From Spongiibacter nanhainus (lineage in GTDB: Bacteria; Pseudomonadota; Gammaproteobacteria; Pseudomonadales; Spongiibacteraceae), in the NCBI RefSeq assembly GCF_016132545.1, contig NZ_CP066167.1:647001-711000 (forward strand): a stretch of 64,000 nt of DNA, written 5' to 3'. A program made the position numbers and the translations under genes. Positions 44,499 to 52,563 of the stretch are shown in pieces; position 1 is the stretch's first letter, and each line of letters opens with the position of its first letter. The notes under the pieces are model-generated. The model had not been told where the DNA came from, did no database searches, and saw only the letters and a list, made by a program, of their open reading frames with translations.

Positions 44499-45286
44499 CT
44501 TTGAGCACTGATCAGCTTTGGTCGGCGATGGCAGAAGAGGCCCGTACCTTTGGTGGTAACGAACCGGTACTGGCCAGTTTCTACCACGCCAATATACTCA
44601 ATCACGATAATTTTGCAGCGGCGCTGAGCTTTCATATTGCCGCCAAACTGGGTTGCGACTCGGTGCCCGCCATGCTGATCCGGGATGTCTTCCACCAGGC
44701 CTTTGAGCGCGACCCCGGGATAGTAGAAGCTGCAGTGGCGGATATCTGTGCACATTACGACCGCGACCCGGCCTGTGACCACTACGGTATGCCCTTTCTT
44801 TACTTTAAAGGCTTTCAAGCAATTCAGGCTTACCGTATTGCCCATTGGTTGTGGGGAGAGGGCCGTCAAGCCATGGCACTGTTCCTGCAAAACCGGATTG
44901 CCACGGTATTCGATGTTGATATTCATCCCGCGGCCACGGTGGGCTCTGGGGTGATGGTGGATCACGCGACCGGCTTGGTCATTGGCGAGACCGCGGTGGT
45001 GGGCAACAACGTGTCGATGTTGCACTCCGTCACCTTGGGGGGCTGCGGCAGCGGCTCGGGGCCTCGCCACCCGACCATTGGCGACGGCGTGCTGATCGCA
45101 ACTGGCGCCAAAATCCTCGGCAATATCCTGGTTGGCGAGGGCGCCAAAATTGCGGCTGGCAGTGTAGTGCTTGAGAGCGTTCCTCCGCATTCCACCGTGG
45201 CCGGCGTACCGGCTAAAGTGGTAGGGCGGCCCTCGGAAGCCGTGCCGGCACTGGATATGGATCAGCACATTAACGGCAGTGATTAG
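44495..45286 (+). CDS. cysE: Serine O-acetyltransferase
   Basis: 263 residues. A helical N-terminal domain (1-140) with the HIAAKLGCDSVPAMLIRD block precedes a left-handed beta-helix of hexapeptide repeats (VDIHPAATVGSGVMVDHATGLVIGETAVVG...GAKILGNILVGEGAKIAAGSVV). The catalytic Asp-His pair is in DHATG near 154-158, and HPTIGDGV follows. It makes O-acetylserine, the precursor of cysteine. The full helical N-terminus marks it as the CysE proper, not a short acetyltransferase relative. Confidence 0.95.
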   Translation: MTLSTDQLWSAMAEEARTFGGNEPVLASFYHANILNHDNFAAALSFHIAAKLGCDSVPAMLIRDVFHQAFERDPGIVEAAVADICAHYDRDPACDHYGMPFLYFKGFQAIQAYRIAHWLWGEGRQAMALFLQNRIATVFDVDIHPAATVGSGVMVDHATGLVIGETAVVGNNVSMLHSVTLGGCGSGSGPRHPTIGDGVLIATGAKILGNILVGEGAKIAAGSVVLESVPPHSTVAGVPAKVVGRPSEAVPALDMDQHINGSD

Positions 45287-45312
45287 CCGTACTAAAGTTG
45301 GACTGTATGGGC

Positions 45313-45330
45313 TTTGGTATTAATACCAAA
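45313..45330. promoter_or_regulatory. 18-bp perfect palindrome, candidate operator
   Basis: TTTGGTATTAATACCAAA is fully self-complementary and lies 27 bp after the cysE stop and 14 bp before a TTGACA box. No loop and no T-run make an intrinsic terminator unlikely. Confidence 0.55.
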
Positions 45331-45343
45331 AGGGCTGGGCAGC

Positions 45344-45371
45344 TTGACAGTTTCGTCAGATAGAGTAAGTT
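45344..45371 (+). promoter_or_regulatory. Candidate sigma-70 promoter of the 45413 gene
   Basis: A perfect -35 box TTGACA (45344-45349) is followed after 16 bp by a weak -10, TAAGTT (45366-45371). The start codon is 42 bp downstream of it. Confidence 0.5.
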
Positions 45372-45412
45372 AAACAGCTCAAAATATAGGCAGTTTTAGG
45401 GGTGTGCTACCC

Positions 45413-45889
45413 ATGAGTGTTAAATTGCTCGACAACAAAGCGTTTTACGGTTTCCGCGTGCGCCGCACTGTAGCGGGAGAGCTGTACCAAGAGTATTTCT
45501 CGCTGAAGAAAGACGGCAAACGCCTGGAAGGCCGTCAAAAGAAAGCCGTTGAAAAAGAAGCCATCGCCCGGGATGCAGAGCTGGAAGCCGAGCAGAAGCA
45601 GTATCTTGAAGAAACAAAAGAAGATCGATGCTTCAAACCCGACGGCACCGTCCGCGGCATTAGCTACCTGTTAAAAACCGAGAAAAGCGGCAACCTGACG
45701 CCTATCTTCCAGGTTGGTGTGGCATCAAAAGTTGAGAAAAAGACGGTGTGCACCAGCTTCTCCCTCAACGCCCACGGCAGTGAAGACGCTTGGAACCGCG
45801 CGGTGGATGCCTACGCCAAACACAAGTCCATCCACAAAAATTCCAAGCTGTATCAGCGTTTGCTGAAGGCAATGCCGAAAGTGTCCTAA
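45413..45889 (+). CDS. Conserved-looking hypothetical protein with AP2-like halves
   Basis: 158 residues from ATG 45413, chosen over GTG 45404 because AGGGG then has workable spacing. Two beta-beta-beta-helix-like halves are separated by a charged helix (residues 35-75, rich in K, E, A): first KAFYGFRVRRTVAGELYQEYFSL, later TPIFQVGVASKVEKKTVCTSFSLNAHGSEDAWNRAVDAYAKHKS. The second resembles an AP2/ERF-type or integrase N-terminal DNA-binding arrangement. That comparison is by eye and weak. Strongly basic, no signal peptide. A palindrome and promoter upstream and a terminator downstream mark an independent gene. Confidence 0.7.
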   Translation: MSVKLLDNKAFYGFRVRRTVAGELYQEYFSLKKDGKRLEGRQKKAVEKEAIARDAELEAEQKQYLEETKEDRCFKPDGTVRGISYLLKTEKSGNLTPIFQVGVASKVEKKTVCTSFSLNAHGSEDAWNRAVDAYAKHKSIHKNSKLYQRLLKAMPKVS

Positions 45890-45917
45890 GCAAATTTTTG
45901 CGGCATAATTCAACACA

Positions 45918-45943
45918 AAGCGGGTCTTTTGGACCCGCTTTTT
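45918..45943 (+). terminator. Rho-independent terminator
   Basis: Stem AAGCGGGTC / GACCCGCTT with a TTTTG loop and a following T-run, 29 bp after the hypothetical gene. Confidence 0.93.
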
Positions 45944-45990
45944 CGTTTTGGGCTTGGGCTTTCCATTGAGCCCGTTAAGGACAGTCAACA

Positions 45991-46740
45991 ATGCTTGATA
46001 GCAATACCACAATGCTTGTTATGGGCACGGGGCGGGGCGGCACCACTATTATTACTGCGGCCTTGGGCGCGCACCCTGATATCGCAATGCTGGATGAAGA
46101 ATATACCGGTGCGGTATTTCATGTGACGGGCGGCAAGATTCGTGGCAACAAGCTTTGTGTTCCCCATCAGTTGGAGTGGACCAAGCATTGGCGGTGGTGG
46201 CACCGGCTTTACGGCTTGACTGGATATCAGCGCAAGCGCAAATGGTACAACCTGCACCCACGCAGTGAATTATCGATCAGCGACTATATTGAACGGGCAC
46301 CGCTGCAGCCGATTTGCATACTCCGCGAGCCCAATGCCGTGATTAACTCGGTGCAAAAACGCGCCAGGCGCAGCGCCGATATCGCAATTTTTCGCTGGTG
46401 TCGGTATATGGAGATTGTTCAGCAGTGCCTGGATGAGCACGACAGGCACGACAACCTGCTTGCGCCAGCAATCCTGTCCTTTGAAGGTTTAGTGCAACAA
46501 CCCGAAGCTGTCCTGCGGGCCCTCTGCCAACAGATCGGTCTGCCATTTCACCCGGTGATGTTGGAAGCACCGCAACGCAATGCCCGCTACAGCCAATCCG
46601 GCTTCGACGCCAAGCGGACCTCCCAGGGGGATCAGCCTTGCTACCTTTCGCAGATTCCTGCAGCCTCGCTGCAGCTCTACGAGCGTTTGCTACAAAAAGA
46701 CCTTGTCCATTCTGTGCTTGCCTCGCCAGCTGGCGATTAA
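45991..46740 (+). CDS. Sulfotransferase-family protein
   Basis: 249 residues. The N-terminal 5'-phosphosulfate loop reads MGTGRGGTTIITAALGAHP (near 11-29), and the 3'-phosphate block is ICILREPNAVINSVQKRARRS (near 110-130). These are the two PAPS-binding elements of the sulfotransferase fold. The acceptor is unknown; bacterial members modify surface polysaccharides, lipids or small molecules. No glycan genes adjoin it. It is not obviously in an operon and converges on the metal permease with a four-base overlap. A nearby start at 46009 is also possible. Confidence 0.8.
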   Translation: MLDSNTTMLVMGTGRGGTTIITAALGAHPDIAMLDEEYTGAVFHVTGGKIRGNKLCVPHQLEWTKHWRWWHRLYGLTGYQRKRKWYNLHPRSELSISDYIERAPLQPICILREPNAVINSVQKRARRSADIAIFRWCRYMEIVQQCLDEHDRHDNLLAPAILSFEGLVQQPEAVLRALCQQIGLPFHPVMLEAPQRNARYSQSGFDAKRTSQGDQPCYLSQIPAASLQLYERLLQKDLVHSVLASPAGD

Positions 46741-47765
46741 GACGAGGCCAAGTAACTCAAGCCGCGCCGGCGCAGTGGCTTGATGGCCAGCAAAATCAGG
46801 CCCAGCAGCGCAGAGGCCGCTAGCCACTCCGGCAGCAAGCTGTGCTGGTGGCCGCCTGAGGCGCGAATTGTCCATCCAAAGGTATCGATCAACGCGTCCA
46901 GGCTGAGGCCGGCTGCGATACTGACTGCGGCAACAGAGGCCAGGTAGGCGGTCACAGCCCGCCGTCCCAGTTCACGGTATACCAAACCCACTGCGGCGAT
47001 ATTGCTGGCAGGCCCCGCCATCATAAAGACCAGCACGGTTCCCGGCGACACGCCCGCCAGCAGCAATCCCGCGGCGATGGGGGTGGAGGCGCTGGCGCAG
47101 ATATACATGGGTATCCCTATCAGGATCATGATCACCATGGCCAGGGGACCCTGCCCCCACTGGGCCAGCCATTGTTCCGGGACAAAGGTCTGCACCACAG
47201 CGGCAAACACCAAGCCCACCGTTAGCCATGGCAGCATGTCCTCGTAGAGTCGCCCAAAAGTGAAATGGAGCCCTTCCCGAAGAGTGGGGCGGCGACTGTC
47301 GTTCTCGGCGGATGTTTTGCTCGCGCAGCAGCGCTTTGTTGCCTCGGTTGCCGGCTGCCGGGGGGCGTCTGCCCAACCGGTTAGCAACCCAGCGACGATG
47401 GCGTTAATGATCGCGACCACAGGCCGCGTCACCGCCATCACTGGCCCCAGTAATCCGTAGCTGAGGGCGATGGAGTCGACACCGGTCTCGGGTGTGGCTA
47501 CAAGAAATGACACCGTCGAGCCCTTGGAGGCGCCGGCGCGGCGCAGGCTCAATGCCACCGGCAGAACACCGCAGGAGCAGAGGGGCATCGGTGCACCGAA
47601 CAGGGCGGCCTTGATCACTGAGCCCGGCCCGGGTTTGCCGAGCTGCCTTTCCAGAAAATGGCTGGGCAACCAGGCCCGCATCACTGCCGCCAATAGTAAG
47701 CCCAATGCCAATAAAGGAGCGGCGTCCAGGCTCAGTCGGTAAAGGTTGTAGAGTAGTTCAGCCAT
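46737..47765 (-). CDS. SO_0444-type Cu/Zn efflux permease (DUF318)
   Basis: 342 residues with about 8-10 membrane segments. Signature motifs are GAPMPLCSCGVLPVALSLRRAG (near 57-78), FLVATPETGVDSIALSYG and PMYICASASTPIAAGLL in the second half, with MAGPASNIA. The mid loop contains a Cys pair (KRCCASK) that may bind metal. Family members are predicted divalent metal exporters. It overlaps by eight bases the end of a ZntR/CadR-like MerR gene, giving a regulator-transporter operon. Confidence 0.87.
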   Translation of the reverse strand: MAELLYNLYRLSLDAAPLLALGLLLAAVMRAWLPSHFLERQLGKPGPGSVIKAALFGAPMPLCSCGVLPVALSLRRAGASKGSTVSFLVATPETGVDSIALSYGLLGPVMAVTRPVVAIINAIVAGLLTGWADAPRQPATEATKRCCASKTSAENDSRRPTLREGLHFTFGRLYEDMLPWLTVGLVFAAVVQTFVPEQWLAQWGQGPLAMVIMILIGIPMYICASASTPIAAGLLLAGVSPGTVLVFMMAGPASNIAAVGLVYRELGRRAVTAYLASVAAVSIAAGLSLDALIDTFGWTIRASGGHQHSLLPEWLAASALLGLILLAIKPLRRRGLSYLASS

Positions 47766-48195
47766 GCTTCCGCTTCCTTGTGCCTTCGTTAGGTGTTTCC
47801 AGGGCCTGCAAAATGGTGCAGTGGTTGGCGGGTACGTCGCCGCCGCAGCAGGCGTCGACCACTTTACGGAGCGCGTCTCGCACAGCGATTAGCTCGCTAA
47901 TTTTATGGTCCACTACGTCCAGTTTGTGCTCGGCTATGGCTTTGACGTCTGCACAGGCTTTGGCGGCGGGCTCCACCCGGATACTCAATAAATCGCGGAT
48001 TTCCCCCAGGCTGAAGCCCATCGCTTTGGCGCGAAAGATAAAATGCAACTGCTGGCGAGCGGCTTCGTTGTAGTAGCGATAGCCATTGCTACTGCGGCCA
48101 GTGGCCTGGAGCAGGCCTTCCCGCTCGTAGTAGCGCAGTGCTTCCACGCTGCAGTCCAGTTCGTTGGCCAGTTCACCAATTCTGTATTGAGGCAT
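47758..48195 (-). CDS. MerR-family Zn/Cd-type metal regulator
   Basis: 145 residues. The winged-helix domain YRIGELANELDCSVEALRYYEREGLL (4-29) is followed by a dimerisation helix and a metal loop. Ligand candidates are Cys81, Cys116-Cys117 and His125-Cys126. They match the ZntR/CadR scheme (Cys79, Cys114, Cys115, His119, Cys124 in E. coli ZntR) with a slightly longer loop, indicating Zn, Cd or Pb rather than Cu or Hg. The C-terminus KRKHG is basic. It is transcribed ahead of the permease, with a typical MerR-type distorted promoter upstream. Confidence 0.92.
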   Translation of the reverse strand: MPQYRIGELANELDCSVEALRYYEREGLLQATGRSSNGYRYYNEAARQQLHFIFRAKAMGFSLGEIRDLLSIRVEPAAKACADVKAIAEHKLDVVDHKISELIAVRDALRKVVDACCGGDVPANHCTILQALETPNEGTRKRKHG

Positions 48196-48227
48196 GCTGA
48201 ATGTCCCCGTATCGGTATCGTGCTTAC

Positions 48228-48259
48228 AGCATAAAGCCTAAAGTCGGCTACAGGGTCAA
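48228..48259 (-). promoter_or_regulatory. MerR-type promoter/operator with 20-bp spacer
   Basis: On the minus strand TTGACC (-35, 48254-48259) and TATGCT (-10, 48228-48233) are separated by 20 bp instead of 17. The spacer holds the imperfect dyad CCTGTAG-N4-CTTTAGG. This stretched spacer is the hallmark of promoters activated by MerR proteins through DNA untwisting, and resembles the zntA promoter. Confidence 0.85.
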
Positions 48260-48335
48260 GGGTGTGGCGGGGGAGACGGTGTACATGGAAAGCGATGTAC
48301 ACCCTACGGGTATCGGGTGCCCGAGGGGTGGGTAG

Positions 48336-48361
48336 GGCGGACAGCGCTGTATCTGTCCGCC
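48336..48361 (-). terminator. Hairpin downstream of ppa
   Basis: Perfect 9-bp stem GGCGGACAG / CTGTCCGCC with an 8-nt loop, 13 bp past the ppa stop. It lacks a U-run, so termination is only likely. Confidence 0.5.
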
Positions 48362-48374
48362 TCTGGGAGCTGGC

Positions 48375-48902
48375 TCAGCCTTTGTAAGCTGCTGCAGCCT
48401 TTTCTACTTCTGCCAGGGCTTCTTTGCTGCCGGCCCAGCCGTCAACTTTAACCCACTTGCCTTTTTCCAGGTCTTTGTAGTTCTCAAAGAAGTGCTCAAT
48501 CTGCTGGATCAGCAGTTCGGGCAGGTCTGAAGGCTCCTTCACGTCTTTGTAGAGCACAGTCAGTTTGTCGTGGGGTACGGCCAGCAGTTTGGCGTCTTGC
48601 CCAGCTTCGTCGCTCATGTTGAGGATGCCAATAGGGCGAGCGCGGATCACTGAGCCGGGTACTACGGGGTAGGGGGTGACTACCAGTACATCCAGCGGGT
48701 CGCCATCTTCGGACAAGGTGTTGGGAATGTAACCGTAGTTGGCGGGGTAGAACATTGGCGTGGCCATGAAGCGATCCACCATCAGCGCGTCGTAGTCCTT
48801 TTCGATTTCGTACTTGATGGGGCTGCTGTTGGCGGGGATTTCGATGGCAACGAAAATATCGTGGGGCAGCTCTTTGCCTGCCGGAATGTTGTTGTAGCTC
48901 AT
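48375..48902 (-). CDS. ppa: Inorganic pyrophosphatase
   Basis: 175 residues, full length for the bacterial family I enzyme. The signature [15 protein letters not shown] (near 66-80) carries the metal-binding aspartates; [21 protein letters not shown] and [12 protein letters not shown] are also typical. It hydrolyses pyrophosphate to drive biosynthesis. Monocistronic, with hairpins on both sides. Confidence 0.97.
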   Translation of the reverse strand: MSYNNIPAGKELPHDIFVAIEIPANSSPIKYEIEKDYDALMVDRFMATPMFYPANYGYIPNTLSEDGDPLDVLVVTPYPVVPGSVIRARPIGILNMSDEAGQDAKLLAVPHDKLTVLYKDVKEPSDLPELLIQQIEHFFENYKDLEKGKWVKVDGWAGSKEALAEVEKAAAAYKG

Positions 48903-49018
48903 TGGGTGGTTTCCGTGGTCTTGAGTGGATTGAGAAGGTACATAAATGACAAAACGGGCGAATTATAAACGCTCTGCGTAGGGGAAGCCAAAAACCCTGA
49001 CATTCCGTGCCACCGGCA

Positions 49019-49054
49019 CAAAAAAAGCCGGAGGCGCAGTGCGCGTTCCGGCTA
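49019..49054 (-). terminator. Rho-independent terminator of nirBD
   Basis: On the minus strand stem AGCCGGA / TCCGGCT with a GC-rich inner stem, followed by a run of seven U. It lies 50 bp past the nirD stop. Confidence 0.92.
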
Positions 49055-49104
49055 AGGTCGTAGAGGGAGACTAATCCTAACGGTGATGCAATTTAGAAAT
49101 CTTG

Positions 49105-49425
49105 TTATTCGATATGGACCTGCACCCGGTCCTCCTGAGTGCGCACCGCATAGCGGGGCACGGAGACGGTTTCATCCTCTAGGCACTGGCCGGTCTCGAG
49201 GGTGAAATGCTGCTTGTAAATGGGGGAGGCCACTACCAGCTGCTCGTCCAGATTGCCAACAATGCCGCGGGACAGAACGTTGGCGTTACTGAAAGGGTCG
49301 TGGTTGTCCAAGGCAAACAGTTGTTCGCCAATTTTGAATACCGCTACTTGCTTGTCGTCTACCAGAGCTGCGATGCCGGCGTTGGGCAACAGGTCGTCGA
49401 CCCGGCAGATATCTACCCATGTCAT
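49105..49425 (-). CDS. nirD: Nitrite reductase (NADH) small subunit
   Basis: 106 residues from ATG 49425 (GGAG upstream); the longer in-frame start at 49584 would overlap nirB and adds no family-like sequence. This is a Rieske-like fold without cluster ligands, as expected for NirD: WVDICRVDDLLPNAGIAALV, KIGEQLFALDNHDPFSNANVLSRGIVG, ASPIYKQHFTLETGQCLED. It supports NirB in the six-electron reduction of nitrite to ammonium. It lies 79 bp behind nirB. Confidence 0.95.
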   Translation of the reverse strand: MTWVDICRVDDLLPNAGIAALVDDKQVAVFKIGEQLFALDNHDPFSNANVLSRGIVGNLDEQLVVASPIYKQHFTLETGQCLEDETVSVPRYAVRTQEDRVQVHIE

Positions 49426-49504
49426 GCTGTGTTTCTCCAATTGGCGACCGCCGTTGCCGGCGGCCGTGAGGCAATGTGTTACTTCGTCGGACTCCCTGCG
49501 GGGG

Positions 49505-52054
49505 TCAGGCGACGGCGATAAGATCCTCGGCCTTGGCCTTCTCTTCTTCAGTGGCGGGGCGAATCTGGCCGCGCTCTTGAACAAATACGATGTTGTTGTC
49601 GCCTTTGTCGGCGTTCACAAAGCTGCGGAAGCGCTTGACCTTGTCCTCGTTCTCAACGGTTGTCTTCCACTCGCACTGGTAGCTTTCAATGACGTGCTGC
49701 ATTTCCGCTTCCAGCTCGGCGGCAATACCCAGCGAATCGTCGATGATGACTTTGCGCAGGTAGTCCAGACCACCTTCGAGGTTTTCCATCCAGACTGATG
49801 TGCGTTGCAGGCGGTCTGCGGTGCGCACATAGAACATTAAGAAGCGGTCGATATATTTGAGCAGAGTGTCGGTGTCGATATCCGAAGCAAACAGATCGGC
49901 ATGGCGGGGTTTCATGCCGCCGTTACCGCAAACGTAGAGGTTCCAGCCCTTCTCGGTGGCGATAACACCCACATCTTTGCTCTGAGCCTCGGCGCACTCG
50001 CGGGTGCAGCCGGAGACGGCCATCTTCAGCTTGTGGGGGCTGCGCAGGCCTTTGTAACGGTTTTCCAGATCAATGGCCTGGCCGACACTGTCCTGTACAC
50101 CGTAACGGCACCAGGTAGAGCCTACGCAGGATTTTACTGTGCGCAGCGCCTTGCCGTAGGCGTGGCCGGATTCAAAGCCGGCGTCGATCAGCTCTTGCCA
50201 GATTAGCGGCAGCTGGTCGACAGTTGCGCCGAACATATCCACCCGCTGGCCCCCGGTAATTTTGGTGTAGAGGTTGTATTTCTTGGCAATAGTGCCCACG
50301 GCGATCAGGCCATCGGGGGTGACTTCGCCGCCCGCCATGCGGGGCACCACAGAGAAGGTGCCATCCTTTTGCATATTGGCAAGGAAGCGGTCGTTGGTAT
50401 CCTGCAGGCCGGCGTGCTGGGACTCCAGAATGTAGTCATTCCAGCAAGAGGCTAGGATGGAGGCGGCGGTGGGTTTGCAGATATCACAACCATAACCGCT
50501 TCCGTGCTTTTCCAGCAGCTCATCAAAGGACTTGATCTCACCGACACGGACCAGGTGGTAGATTTCCTGGCGGGTGTAGGGAAAGTGCTCGCAGATATCG
50601 GTATTGACCTCTACCCCAAGCTTGGTGAGCTCGGCGTTCATAACCTGACCCACCAGCGCCGTACAACCACCACAGGTGGTGGCCGCTTTGGTACAGGTTT
50701 TCAGGTCGCCGACAGTGTGGGCGCCTTCCTGAACCGCCGCGCAGATGTCGCCTTTGCTGACGTTGTTACAGCTACAAATCTGCGCGGTGTCCGGGAGTGC
50801 GTCCACCCCGAGGCCAACACTGGCACTGCCATCCAGTTGAGGGAGGATCATGGCCTCGGGGTGTTCGGGTAATTCAATGCTGTTCAGTGCGAATTGCAAC
50901 AGGTTGCCGTAATCGTCGGCGTCGCCGACCAGGACTGCGCCCAGTAAGTATTCGCCGCTTTCGCTGACCACAATCTTCTTGTACACCTCGGCCTGTTCGT
51001 CGATAAAGGTGTAGCTTTTAGCGCCGGGGGTGTTGGCGTGGGCATCGCCAATAGAGGCGACATCAACCCCCATCAGTTTCAGCTTGGTGCTCATGTCGGC
51101 ACCGGTGAAGGCCTTGCCCTCAATGCTGCCCAGTACGTGGTCGGCTGCGGCCCGCGCCATATCCCAGCCGGGAGCGATCAGGCCAAAGATGCGGCCGCCC
51201 CACAGGGCGCACTCGCCAATGGCGTAGATGCTGGGGTCCGAAGTCTGGCAGTTGTCGTTAATGACGATACCGCCGCGCTCGCCGATTTCCAGCTCGCTTT
51301 GGCGGGCCAGGGCATCTTGGGGGCGTATACCGGCGGAAAAGACGATTAGGTCTGTTTCCAGTACCTCGCCGTCGGCAAACTCCATTTTATGATTGCAGCT
51401 CTCACCGTCGCCGATATTTTGGGTGTTCTTCTGAGTGTGTACTTTTACGCCCAGGTCCTCTATTTTTCGACGCAACAGCGCTCCGCCGCCATCATCAACC
51501 TGCACCGCCATCAGGCGTGGGGCGAATTCGACGACGTTGGTTTCCAGTCCCAGGTCTTTAATGGCCTTGGCGGCCTCCAGGCCCAGCAGACCGCCGCCGA
51601 TGACGGTGCCCACTTTGGCGTTTTTTGCGGCGGCAGTGATTGCCTCCAAATCCTCTATAGTGCGGTAGACAAAGCAGTTGTCACGGTCGTGACCGGGCAC
51701 GGGGGGCACAAAAGGAAAGGAGCCGGTGGACAATACCAGCACATCGTAAGGGTATTCTTCGCCTTTATCGGTACTAACAACCTTGTTTGTGCGGTCAATG
51801 GCAGTGGCTTTTTCGCCGCTTTTTACCGCGATGTTGTTGGTGTCGTAAAAACCGTCTGCCACCATATTGAGTGACTCCGCCTGTCGGGTCTCAAACCAGG
51901 CAGTTAGGTGCACACGGTCGTAAGCGGGGCGGGGCTCTTCGCCAATAACGGTAATGGCGAAGCGGTCTCCGCCCTGGTTTTCAATCAGGCTCTCCAGAAA
52001 CTGGTGACCGACTGGGCCGTTGCCAACCACGAGTAGGCGTTGTTTCTCGGGCAT
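49505..52054 (-). CDS. nirB: Nitrite reductase (NADH) large subunit
   Basis: 849 residues. Domains in order: FAD/NAD(P)-dependent oxidoreductase (1-310; VVGNGPVGHQFLE, LSTGSFPF, GTVIGGGLLGLEAA); two BFD-like [2Fe-2S] regions (CSCNNVSKGDI...TCGGC near 430-465 and GYGCDICKP near 515); and the nitrite/sulfite reductase domains with siroheme/4Fe-4S ligands SCVGSTWCRYG and SGCTRECAEAQSKD. It catalyses cytoplasmic nitrite-to-ammonium reduction. The promoter upstream is sigma-54-like, which points to nitrogen control and an assimilatory role. No nitrate reductase gene is nearby. Confidence 0.97.
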   Translation of the reverse strand: MPEKQRLLVVGNGPVGHQFLESLIENQGGDRFAITVIGEEPRPAYDRVHLTAWFETRQAESLNMVADGFYDTNNIAVKSGEKATAIDRTNKVVSTDKGEEYPYDVLVLSTGSFPFVPPVPGHDRDNCFVYRTIEDLEAITAAAKNAKVGTVIGGGLLGLEAAKAIKDLGLETNVVEFAPRLMAVQVDDGGGALLRRKIEDLGVKVHTQKNTQNIGDGESCNHKMEFADGEVLETDLIVFSAGIRPQDALARQSELEIGERGGIVINDNCQTSDPSIYAIGECALWGGRIFGLIAPGWDMARAAADHVLGSIEGKAFTGADMSTKLKLMGVDVASIGDAHANTPGAKSYTFIDEQAEVYKKIVVSESGEYLLGAVLVGDADDYGNLLQFALNSIELPEHPEAMILPQLDGSASVGLGVDALPDTAQICSCNNVSKGDICAAVQEGAHTVGDLKTCTKAATTCGGCTALVGQVMNAELTKLGVEVNTDICEHFPYTRQEIYHLVRVGEIKSFDELLEKHGSGYGCDICKPTAASILASCWNDYILESQHAGLQDTNDRFLANMQKDGTFSVVPRMAGGEVTPDGLIAVGTIAKKYNLYTKITGGQRVDMFGATVDQLPLIWQELIDAGFESGHAYGKALRTVKSCVGSTWCRYGVQDSVGQAIDLENRYKGLRSPHKLKMAVSGCTRECAEAQSKDVGVIATEKGWNLYVCGNGGMKPRHADLFASDIDTDTLLKYIDRFLMFYVRTADRLQRTSVWMENLEGGLDYLRKVIIDDSLGIAAELEAEMQHVIESYQCEWKTTVENEDKVKRFRSFVNADKGDNNIVFVQERGQIRPATEEEKAKAEDLIAVA

Positions 52055-52202
52055 TGTCTCTTCCTCTACTACTATACTGGGTCGTCTGCCGGCCTCATTC
52101 TGTATTGCCTGGGCTGGCTCGACGACAGGGTTTCGTCGTCCTTGGATCGCGTTGTGTCATTGCGGGCAAAAAGGTCTCCCCCGCACTTGTAGCCTGAGGG
52201 AA

Positions 52203-52218
52203 AGCAAGGGTTGTGCCA
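52203..52218 (-). promoter_or_regulatory. Sigma-54 promoter of nirBD
   Basis: The minus strand reads TGGCACAACCCTTGCT, with GG and GC exactly 10 bases apart. It matches the -24/-12 consensus TGGCACG-N4-TTGCW at all but one position. Predicted leader to the nirB start is about 140 nt. Confidence 0.85.
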
Positions 52219-52481
52219 CGGTTTGAGAATATACTTAACTCATTGTTTTATATGGTTTATTTATTGTTTGTGCCCGATAGGGGTGCGTTTTGGGCGCGCT
52301 AGATAGGAGCGGCGCTGTTTTTAAATGGGGCATTACGGGTTTATTTGGTGCGCTGCGCCCCTGTTTTGGTCGCCGGATGTTTTTTGCTAGTGTTCAATCT
52401 TGGTGCATTTTGGGTGTTTTAGAATTAATAAATTTATAAAAAACAAAGGGTTATAGTTTTTGTTCTGGTTTCTATGAGGCC

Positions 52482-52497
52482 TGGCATAGGCTTTGCT
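52482..52497 (+). promoter_or_regulatory. Sigma-54 promoter of narK
   Basis: TGGCATAGGCTTTGCT has GG-N10-GC and intact TTGCT. The start codon of narK is 67 bp past the element, giving a leader of about 55 nt. Confidence 0.82.
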
Positions 52498-52563
52498 CCA
52501 AGGCCGTCATCCCGTGAGAGTGCTTGGTCCACTCTCTAAAGTGACTCGCTATTTGGAGCTGAT

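Larger units (their letters stand above)
52055..52563. other. Divergent nirB/narK control region
   Basis: 509 bp without genes. Two sigma-54-type promoters point outward (52203-52218 for nirB, 52482-52497 for narK), enclosing 263 AT-rich bases where enhancer proteins should bind. Half-sites like GGTGC(A/G) occur several times here (around 52275, 52350 and 52410). I could not find a full NtrC dyad. The stretch 52425-52460 is very A/T-rich and may bend. Confidence 0.7.

Noticed and set aside
49426-49584. Longer NirD starting at 49584
   Set aside because: The extra 53 residues overlap nirB and are unlike NirD; ATG 49425 has GGAG and gives the normal family length.
52219-52481. NtrC enhancer dyads (GCACC-N5-GGTGC) between the nirB and narK promoters
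   Set aside because: Only half-sites and poorly matched dyads were found by eye; the activator therefore remains unassigned.
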